In this document: positions 23,661 to 28,106 of the stretch, one piece after another
Layout of the letters: the number at the start of each line of letters is the position of its first letter
Numbering within the stretch: the stretch's first letter is position 1
The notes under the pieces: model-generated
The model's database searches: none
What the model saw: only the letters and a program-made list of their open reading frames with translations
What the model was told of the DNA's origin: nothing
NCBI GenBank assembly: GCA_016196785.1
Contig: JACPXA010000132.1
Span: 1-28,106 of the forward strand
Direction of reading: 5' to 3'
DNA: 28,106 bases
Origin: Elusimicrobiota bacterium
Lineage (GTDB): Bacteria; Elusimicrobiota; Elusimicrobia; 2-01-FULL-59-12; JACPXA01
Position numbers and translations under genes: made by a program

Positions 23661-23987
23661 CTACGCAACTATCTTTGGCAGCCAGAAGATGCCAAGAACC
23701 ATCAAGGTCTTGAAGCGGTGCTGATTACCGACGAACAGGTGCGTGTCTTTGTCGTTACCAAACATCTTGGCTTGCCGCTTTTGCTGGATCATCTCAATCG
23801 TCCGTTCATCAGCAGCAACGTAGAGGGGACGTAGCCGCTTTGGTACTTTTCGTAGTTGTTGTAATAGAGAAGAAAAGCCACTACGTCCCCTACCTCTACC
23901 CCCCCAAAAATACTGGGTACGACACCTCGCAGGGAGATTATCTTCGCGTCGGCGTTCAGAGATTACGGCGTCGAGCAGCCGTTTCAT
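23661..23987 (-). CDS. Hypothetical protein, third gene of the XRE-ImmA cassette, carrying an inserted repeat
   Basis: This 108-aa protein was not recognised. Its ATG (23987) overlaps the ImmA stop by 4 nt (ATGA), so translation is coupled. Codons for GRGRGRSGF through RLRPLY come from an 81-bp inverted-repeat element (23820-23900) that fits exactly 27 codons. The original gene may therefore have been shorter, or may have been disrupted and kept in frame. The parts outside the element are a basic N-terminus (MKRLLDAVISERRRED) and a C-terminal stretch containing QQKRQAKMFGNDKDTHLF. No catalytic motif is visible. Confidence 0.5.
   Translation of the reverse strand: MKRLLDAVISERRREDNLPARCRTQYFWGGRGRGRSGFSSLLQQLRKVPKRLRPLYVAADERTIEMIQQKRQAKMFGNDKDTHLFVGNQHRFKTLMVLGIFWLPKIVA
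23820..23900. repeat. 81-bp inverted-repeat (REP/MITE-like) element
   Basis: GTAGAG (23820-23825) pairs with CTCTAC (23894-23899), and GGGGACGTAG (23825-23834) pairs perfectly with CTACGTCCCC (23881-23890). Partial pairing continues inward (a CCGCTTTGG-like arm against AAAAGCCA). The element is translated in frame inside the third cassette gene. Half-copies with the same CTACGTCC core occur at 23044 and 25109. Confidence 0.6.
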
Positions 23988-24616
23988 ATGGAATCCCACA
24001 ATTTGTCACGAGCAATTCTAATTTCCGCCGTGTCAGGGCTAACGTCGAACTGATCGGCAATCAACCGGGCGACGTAGCCTTGGATAACTGGATTGTTCTT
24101 GCTGAAGAGGACGTTCCGGTCCTGCAGCAACCGGCTGGCCTGTTGAACAGCCTTTTGAAATACGGGAGGCAGAGAGGCCGGCGGCACGAGCACCAGTCCG
24201 GCAAACGAGTTGGCTTGTATCTCAAAGTAGCTGTATTCCCTCTCTTCAAATTGAGCCGGGACCTTCTGCTTCCAGTCCGCGATGGATTGGAATTGAAGGG
24301 ATTTATAAATCTGTTCGTGCAATATCATGTGCCCGACTTCATGAGCCAAGGTAAAACGATAACGGTGAGGGTTGTTTTCATAAACGTTTTCGTCCACCCA
24401 GATTTCTTTGAAATCGCGTGATATCACACCGTCCACATCGGCATTTTCCCGAATTCCAGGGGCGGGGACGATGTTGATCCGAAAGTGGTTGTCGATGATG
24501 AACTCGATGGGCACAGGAACTGTCATAGAAGCATGATACGTTGTGAGAAACTTCTCGGTCTTGCGGCGGATATCCTCATAGGAGAAAAAAGGAGCGCTGA
24601 GCTTAGGAAGATTCAA
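23984..24616 (-). CDS. ImmA/IrrE family metallo-endopeptidase
   Basis: This 210-aa protein of the ImmA/IrrE (DUF955, M78) family is a zinc peptidase that in known systems cleaves a partner XRE-type repressor to switch on its genes. The zinc motif HEVGHMILH has ligands His92 and His96 and catalytic Glu93. Upstream, GVISRDFKEIWVDENV is the typical strand preceding the motif. The start is TTG 24616, which overlaps the stop of the XRE gene (TTGA), and the end overlaps the next gene (ATGA). This tight coupling matches the ImmR/ImmA arrangement. It is cytoplasmic, with no signal peptide. Confidence 0.88.
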   Translation of the reverse strand: MNLPKLSAPFFSYEDIRRKTEKFLTTYHASMTVPVPIEFIIDNHFRINIVPAPGIRENADVDGVISRDFKEIWVDENVYENNPHRYRFTLAHEVGHMILHEQIYKSLQFQSIADWKQKVPAQFEEREYSYFEIQANSFAGLVLVPPASLPPVFQKAVQQASRLLQDRNVLFSKNNPVIQGYVARLIADQFDVSPDTAEIRIARDKLWDSI

Positions 24617-24981
24617 GCTTTTTTCAGTTTCTCAATCAGTTCGTCCAACTTCTCAGGGGTGATGCGCCTATTGTTCAAAGTTCGCAAGAAAATAGGGAGT
24701 TTTTGGAGTAGTTGTTCATTGGACAAGACATATTGGGGCAATTGACCGCGTTCCAGCGAGGCCGCATCAAAAAAAGTGTCCCATTCTGGACTGCCTGGCC
24801 TCAAACCGAGGCCCTGTGCTAGCTTCTCCATTTTTTCGTGGGAGGGAGGTGGAAGCAAACCACGTTCCATCTTGCTCATATTTCCTGGGTCAAACCCGTT
24901 TTGAATACAAAACTCACGCAGGGTCAACCCTTTTCGGATGCGGTATTCTTTCAACAACTCGCCGAAGCGACCTGTATTCAT
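24613..24981 (-). CDS. XRE-family helix-turn-helix regulator
   Basis: This 122-aa protein has an N-terminal Cro/CI-type DNA-binding domain (about residues 5-60). The recognition region is LTLREFCIQNGFDPGNMSKMERG. A C-terminal region (LQKLPIFLRTLNNRRITPEKLDELIEKLK) probably mediates dimerisation or contact with the metallopeptidase. I chose ATG 24981 because a strong AAGGAGGTGG (24986-24995) stands just before it. It is the first gene of the cassette and very likely autoregulates: a GTAAA-AG-TTTAC palindrome overlaps its putative -10 box. It is the expected substrate or partner of the downstream ImmA-like peptidase. Confidence 0.88.
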   Translation of the reverse strand: MNTGRFGELLKEYRIRKGLTLREFCIQNGFDPGNMSKMERGLLPPPSHEKMEKLAQGLGLRPGSPEWDTFFDAASLERGQLPQYVLSNEQLLQKLPIFLRTLNNRRITPEKLDELIEKLKKA

Positions 24982-24998
24982 TTTTCCACCTCCTTGTA

Positions 24999-25032
24999 GT
25001 AAAAGTTTACAACACCTTTCACTAAAATACAA
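24999..25032 (-). promoter_or_regulatory. Promoter and operator candidate of the XRE-ImmA cassette
   Basis: On the minus strand TTGTAT (25032-25027) and TAAACT (25009-25004) are 17 nt apart and precede the XRE ribosome site. The palindrome GTAAA-AG-TTTAC (24999-25010) overlaps the -10 position, a natural place for autorepression by the XRE protein. Both boxes are only partial consensus matches. Confidence 0.4.
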
Positions 25033-25108
25033 GGCCCATACACACCTTGGGTGCCTGGCTTGAATTATGATTTATTGCCTTTCGCAGCCGGCGTAATAAG
25101 GCAGAAAG

Positions 25109-25120
25109 GCAGCTACGTCC
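25109..25120. repeat. Right copy of the GCAGCTACGTCC repeat
   Basis: This is identical over 12 nt to 23044-23055. Upstream, GCCTTTC (25077-25083) and GAAAGGC (25104-25110) form a 7-bp inverted repeat, and the run CTACGTCCCC also matches the element at 23881-23890. It lies between the cassette promoter and the tetR promoter. Confidence 0.5.
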
Positions 25121-25126
25121 CCCCTA

Positions 25127-25156
25127 TTGACAAGGAGGGGAGACAAGAGTTATAAT
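25127..25156 (+). promoter_or_regulatory. Near-consensus sigma70-type promoter of tetR
   Basis: A perfect TTGACA (25127-25132) and a perfect TATAAT (25151-25156) are 18 nt apart, upstream of the tetR ATG at 25196. The predicted start point near 25163 gives a leader of about 33 nt. This is the strongest promoter-like sequence noticed in the window. Confidence 0.8.
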
Positions 25157-25195
25157 TACCATGTGGATGGTCAGTAATCGTCAGGGGGCCCGGGC

Positions 25196-25795
25196 ATGAG
25201 CCGGAAGCCGAATCTTGAAGCGAGAACGCGCATTCTAGAGACCGCCTTCCAGTTGATCCATGGCCACGGGTTTAAGGGCGTCAGCATGGAAGGGGTCGCC
25301 GCCGCGGCCGGGATCAAGAAAGCGAACCTGTTCCACTACTATCCGACCAAGGAAGCCTTGGGGCTTGCGGTGTTTGACTTCGTGACCAATGGGTTGAAGG
25401 AACAGGTGACGGCCCAGTTCGCAGAGGATGGGAAGAACCCGATTAAGACCGTCGAGGCGATGTTTGAAGAAACCATCGCCTGCATGAAACGGAACCATTG
25501 CGCGCGAGGGTGCTTTATTGGGAACCTTGCTCAGGAACTGAGCGACGACCATGAAAAACTGCGTGAGAAGATCTGTGAATATTTCCAGTTTTGGGCTCAA
25601 CAGCTGGCCGATTTTTTGAAGCGTTGGCAGCGAGCGAGATACTTCGCCCCGAGTCTGAAACCCCGGGAGGCCGCCGAGGGGCTGTTGGCGCTCTATGAAG
25701 GAGCGACCTTGTTTTGTAAGGCCAGGAAGCAGGTGAGCGCGCTGGAGCACGCGAAGCGCATGGCGATGAAATATCTGGAAGGGTTCCGCCCATGA
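25196..25795 (+). CDS. TetR/AcrR family transcriptional regulator
   Basis: This 199-aa one-component repressor has an N-terminal TetR helix-turn-helix (ILETAFQLIHGHGFKGVSME, then AAAAGIKKANLFHYYPTKEAL). Its alpha-helical ligand domain contains Cys96, Cys102 and Cys106. The GCFIGNLAQEL motif resembles the GC-containing motif of NemR/AcuR-type regulators, in which a Cys senses electrophiles or oxidants; a similar role here is inference. A strong promoter lies upstream. The stop overlaps the start of the htrA remnant (ATGA), so the two were one operon, and the repressor probably controlled the protease and itself. Confidence 0.9.
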   Translation: MSRKPNLEARTRILETAFQLIHGHGFKGVSMEGVAAAAGIKKANLFHYYPTKEALGLAVFDFVTNGLKEQVTAQFAEDGKNPIKTVEAMFEETIACMKRNHCARGCFIGNLAQELSDDHEKLREKICEYFQFWAQQLADFLKRWQRARYFAPSLKPREAAEGLLALYEGATLFCKARKQVSALEHAKRMAMKYLEGFRP

Positions 25796-26462
25796 ATCGA
25801 ACCATTCACTGGGTGTCTCAGGACGGGTCAGAGTCGGAACCAGGGTCGGACCCTAAGGTGGTGGTCCCTTCGGACCACCAGCTCCTTGATGCCTATTCGA
25901 AGGCGGTGGTGAACGCGGCGGAGAAAGTCAGCCCCTCGGTGGTCAATATTGATGTCCGGCAGCGGCCCAGGGGAGGGTGGAGCGGAAACCCGCGTAGCTC
26001 GTCGGAGGCCCACTGGTCACGGGTCGCGGGGAAGTGATCGGGATCAATACTGCGATCATTCTACCCGCCCAGGGGATCTGTTTTGCTATTCCGAGTAACA
26101 CCGCCACGTTTGTCGCTGGGCAGCTGATGAAGGACGGCCGAATTAGACGAGGGCACCTTGGCGTTGGGGGTCAAGATGTTCCTCTTCCGGTCCGCCTCAT
26201 TCGTTTCTATCGCCTGCCGGTGGAGCGAGGCATTTTGGTGATCTCCATAGAAGATGACAACCCTGCTCAGCGGGCTGGTGTGCTGGAAGGAGATATCATT
26301 GTGGGATACAACGGTCAACCGGTGGCTGGCATTGATGCCTTGCATCGGCTCCTGACGGAACAGCAGGTAGGAATTCCAGCACCACTCACGGTGATCCGTG
26401 GGCATGAGAAGCTGACCCTCACGATTGTCCCTGAGGATAGCCGATCTGGAGAAGCTGAATAG
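25792..26462 (+). pseudogene. Broken HtrA/DegP-type serine protease gene
   Basis: Two frames carry pieces of one HtrA protein. The first (25792-26037) has the N-terminal segment AAEKVSPSVVNIDVRQ and ends at a TGA. The second frame reads GGPLVTGRGEVIGINTAII from about 26004 and contains the PDZ domain (GILVISIEDDNPAQRAGVL, then GDIIVGYNGQPV) to 26462. Homology in the second frame begins before any start codon and follows a stop at 25995. The protease core is missing, including the catalytic His and Asp and the Ser of GNSGGP. A large internal deletion plus a frameshift explains this. A PDZ-only product from GTG 26034 (142 aa) could still be made. Confidence 0.85.
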
Positions 26463-26483
26463 CGATTGAAGGAGGTGATGACC

Positions 26484-26513
26484 ATGGGTCCCAAAACACC
26501 TTGTGGTTGTTAA
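26484..26513 (+). CDS. Nine-codon ORF MGPKTPCGC with perfect Shine-Dalgarno
   Basis: ATG 26484 opens a 9-codon frame ending TAA. The Shine-Dalgarno AAGGAGGTGATG (26469-26480) is as complementary to the 16S rRNA tail as any site can be, with GGAGGT 7 nt before the ATG. The two cysteines (CGC end) echo the Cys-rich next protein. A role as leader peptide or tiny metal-related peptide is possible. It may also be the remnant start of a lost gene. Confidence 0.4.
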   Translation: MGPKTPCGC

Positions 26514-26526
26514 GTCAACGGTTGAC
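26514..26526. promoter_or_regulatory. 13-bp palindrome, operator-like
   Basis: GTCAAC-G-GTTGAC is a perfect 6-bp inverted repeat with a 1-nt centre, directly after the 9-codon ORF and about 50 nt before the next gene. The centre is too short for an RNA hairpin loop, so protein binding to DNA is more likely. The right arm also contains a TTGAC -35-like core. Confidence 0.35.
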
Positions 26527-26574
26527 GTACGCCGAGCCGTTCCCTGACCATGTCGCAGAGGGGAAAAGGAGACA

Positions 26575-26790
26575 ATGATGGAAACGTCCCAAGAAGGTTC
26601 CACAAAGGGAAGTTGTTGTGCATGCCACTGTGGCATGAAGGTCGTCCTAGGGCTGCTTCTGCTCTTGATCGGGGGCTTCGGAGGATACTGGTTGGGTCGT
26701 TGTGGCGCGATGCGCTCCCTGATGTGTCCCGTCCCCATGGGACAAAACGCACCGGCCGCGACCAACCCGCCGGCCACCCCGGCGAAGTAA
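26575..26790 (+). CDS. Small Cys-cluster single-pass membrane protein
   Basis: This 71-aa protein was not recognised. A soluble N-terminus carries a Cys/His cluster (CCACHCG, Cys14, 15, 17, 19 and His18). One hydrophobic helix follows (about 22-43, Gly-rich at GGFGGYWLG), then a short tail with two more Cys and a Pro/Ala-rich end. Two adjacent ATGs are present; the second, at 26578, is better spaced from AAGGAG (26566-26571). The Cys/His cluster suggests metal or heme binding or redox chemistry at the membrane, which is inference. The next gene downstream is sodC. Confidence 0.65.
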   Translation: MMETSQEGSTKGSCCACHCGMKVVLGLLLLLIGGFGGYWLGRCGAMRSLMCPVPMGQNAPAATNPPATPAK

Positions 26791-26830
26791 CCAAGCATCC
26801 CCTGCCGGTGAGATCCCACGCCTTGACGCT

Positions 26831-26856
26831 CGGGGGAGCCCTCACGGGCTCCCCCG
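26831..26856. terminator. Strong GC-rich hairpin without U-tract
   Basis: CGGGGGAGCCC and GGGCTCCCCCG pair perfectly over 11 bp around loop TCAC, 40 nt after the Cys-cluster gene. No T-run follows, so it is not a classical intrinsic terminator. It may still stop transcription, protect the 3' end of the RNA, or be a palindromic repeat. Confidence 0.5.
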
Positions 26857-26988
26857 GTGAAGGGCTTCGGGAGAAGTATAAGGGGAACTCGACCGAGGAG
26901 AGCTGGTGCCCATCGCGTCTGGCGGTGGGTCCCACGCCGCCATCACCCGCGATGACATCTTCCCCCAGACTTCTGAAAATTGCTAGGA

Positions 26989-26994
26989 TACAAT
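26989..26994 (+). promoter_or_regulatory. Candidate -10 box of sodC
   Basis: TACAAT matches five of six consensus positions and would start transcription near 27001. That leaves a leader of about 27 nt with the Shine-Dalgarno AAGGAGG at 27016-27022. No convincing -35 is visible. Confidence 0.4.
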
Positions 26995-27027
26995 GACTGT
27001 CCATGTACTTCTCTCAAGGAGGGGTCT

Positions 27028-27552
27028 ATGACCTTATGGCAGCGAGTGCAAAGGGTGGTATTGGTGATTCTGTTGGGGCCATCCATCGCGTGGGCCGCGG
27101 CGGGGGTCGCGAAAGTTCAAGGGACCAACGTGGGCTCGAAGATCACGGGTACGGTTTCTTTTCAAGACACCAGAGGGGGGGTAAAACTATCGGTGCAATT
27201 GGCGAATGTGCCGCCAGGAACCCATGGGTTCCACATCCATGAATTCGGGAGTTGTGAGGAGCAAGGAAAAGCCGCCGGGGGCCATTACAACCCCCGTGGG
27301 GTGCCCCACGGCTTCGTGCCCAAGGATGGATTAAAGCGCGCTCACGCTGGCGATCTCGGGAATATCATGGCGGATCCGCAAGGCAATGCGAGCCTGGAAG
27401 CGGTGATCCCGGGGGTCTCGCTCAGCGGAAGCAAATACGCCGTAGGTGGCAGAGCGGTAATTGTACACGAAAAGGCCGATGATTTTGGTCAGCCTGTTGG
27501 GAACGCCGGTGGACGTATCGGCTGCGGCCTCATTGTGATCACCGGACGCTAA
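27028..27552 (+). CDS. sodC: Secreted Cu/Zn superoxide dismutase
   Basis: This 174-aa enzyme dismutates superoxide in the periplasm or envelope. The N-terminus is a signal peptide (RVVLVILLGPSIAWAAAG). Metal ligands are visible: HGFHIHEFGSC (copper His pair and disulfide Cys), GGHYNPRG (bridging His), AHAGDLGNI (zinc His and Asp) and a late VIVHEKADDF (copper His). The partner Cys and active-site Arg region is NAGGRIGCG. The set is complete for an active enzyme. ATG 27028 is chosen because AAGGAGG stands just upstream and the signal peptide starts there. purE follows after 17 nt. Confidence 0.94.
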   Translation: MTLWQRVQRVVLVILLGPSIAWAAAGVAKVQGTNVGSKITGTVSFQDTRGGVKLSVQLANVPPGTHGFHIHEFGSCEEQGKAAGGHYNPRGVPHGFVPKDGLKRAHAGDLGNIMADPQGNASLEAVIPGVSLSGSKYAVGGRAVIVHEKADDFGQPVGNAGGRIGCGLIVITGR

Positions 27553-27569
27553 TTCCACAGGGAGGGCAG

Positions 27570-28070
27570 ATGGGCGTGGAAGCGGAGAGCCGGCCGCGGG
27601 TAGGCATCCTCGTGGGGAGTCAGAGTGATCTTCCGAAGATGGAGAAGGCCGCCGACGTCTTGCGGACGTTTGGTGTGCCCTACGAACTCCTTGTGCTCTC
27701 GGCGCATCGGTTGCCCGACCGGGTCGCTGAGTATGCGAAGCAGGCGGAGGAGCGGGGTCTCCAGGTGCTCATCGCTGGTGCCGGGATGGCCAACCACTTA
27801 GCAGGGATTCTCGCAGCCCACGGATTGTTGCCCGTGATTGGTCTCCCATTGAGTGGGAGTGCCCTTCACGGGGTGGATGCGCTCTATTCCACTGTCCAGA
27901 TGCCCAGCGGCGTCCCGGTCGCCACTGTTGCCATCGATGGGGCTGCCAACGCAGCGTACCTCGCTGTTGAGATCCTCGCCCTCGCTGACGGACAACTTAA
28001 AGAGCGCTTGAAGAAGCACCGGGCCTCAGAACGCGCCAAACTCGAAATCACGGTCAAACAACCAGGCTGA
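27570..28070 (+). CDS. purE: N5-carboxyaminoimidazole ribonucleotide mutase
   Basis: This 166-aa class I PurE interconverts N5-CAIR and CAIR in purine synthesis. Motifs are VGILVGSQSDLPKM (phosphate loop), ELLVLSAHRLPDR (catalytic His region), AGAGMANHLAG and VIGLPLSGSALHGVDAL, plus PSGVPVATVAIDGAANAA. MANHLAG replaces the more common GAAHLPG form. Length is normal. A GGGAGG ribosome site precedes ATG 27570. It follows sodC closely (17 nt), so it may be cotranscribed. The usual partner purK is not in the window but could lie just downstream. Confidence 0.93.
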   Translation: MGVEAESRPRVGILVGSQSDLPKMEKAADVLRTFGVPYELLVLSAHRLPDRVAEYAKQAEERGLQVLIAGAGMANHLAGILAAHGLLPVIGLPLSGSALHGVDALYSTVQMPSGVPVATVAIDGAANAAYLAVEILALADGQLKERLKKHRASERAKLEITVKQPG

Positions 28071-28106
28071 CGATGTAGGTCATTGGCAGCCTTTCTTGAA
28101 AGTCTA

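Noticed and set aside
23840..24421. 193-codon plus-strand frame opposite the ImmA gene
   Set aside because: The minus strand encodes a clear HEVGH metallopeptidase with coupled neighbours. The plus frame has no motif and no ribosome site.
23127..24981. Classical type II toxin-antitoxin call for the XRE-ImmA pair
   Set aside because: No known toxin fold is recognised in the two last genes, so only a regulatory-switch cassette is claimed.
26061..26819. 252-codon minus-strand frame
   Set aside because: It is antisense to the htrA PDZ remnant and the Cys-cluster gene, with no domain recognised.
27003..27242. ATG 8 nt after the sodC -10 box opening another frame
   Set aside because: It has the leaderless geometry, but it is out of frame with sodC and its product is low-complexity. 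The sodC ATG at 27028 has a strong Shine-Dalgarno.

Overview
This window is a piece of an uncultured bacterial chromosome. It is moderately GC-rich over most of its length, with a visibly more AT-rich patch near 23.0-25.1 kb. The phylum cannot be fixed from the sequence alone. A giant, many-domain membrane protein, a DUF1844 gene and a DUF1015 gene beside hemL point towards lineages such as Omnitrophota, Nitrospirota or NC10. From memory, Omnitrophota often carry giant mosaic proteins whose opening IQDAH and GGFHTP-type motifs resemble those seen here. This placement is inference.

Region 1 (2-11242) is one uninterrupted reading frame of more than 3,700 codons, open at the left edge. It strings together an N-terminal domain of unknown function, a thiol-dioxygenase-like cupin, TPR repeats, two related histidine-kinase-like ATPase modules, a helix-turn-helix-like segment, a segment resembling a signal peptide, a winged-helix-like segment and a methyltransferase-like segment. 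Membrane segments separate many of these. Two palindromic repeat elements lie inside the coding frame without breaking it.

Region 2 (11295-19144) is a tight co-directional block: hemL, a DUF1015 gene, a pabB-like gene, pabC, hisG, gltX, a DUF1844 gene and tRNA-Gln(CUG). It covers tetrapyrrole precursor, folate/chorismate, histidine and Glu-tRNA metabolism. Overlapping or closely spaced genes suggest one long operon. Internal TATAAT boxes directly upstream of hemL and hisG suggest leaderless transcripts.

Region 3 (19193-23033) holds an orphan lipoprotein, a minus-strand YpsA/molybdenum-carrier-like SLOG protein and a secreted S9A prolyl oligopeptidase.

Region 4 (23044-25120) is an AT-richer minus-strand cassette: an XRE regulator, an ImmA/IrrE metallopeptidase and two unrecognised genes. 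The first three are coupled by 4-nt overlaps. Copies of a short repeat with core CTACGTCC lie on both sides, and an 81-bp inverted-repeat element of the same family lies inside the third gene. This is the best candidate for an acquired or undescribed system.

Region 5 (25127-28070) has a TetR regulator with a near-consensus promoter, coupled to a broken HtrA protease pseudogene. It continues with a 9-codon ORF with a perfect Shine-Dalgarno sequence, a Cys-cluster membrane peptide, a Cu/Zn superoxide dismutase and purE. The sodC-proximal genes suggest envelope, metal or oxidative stress. No CRISPR array, rRNA gene or intact transposase was seen.
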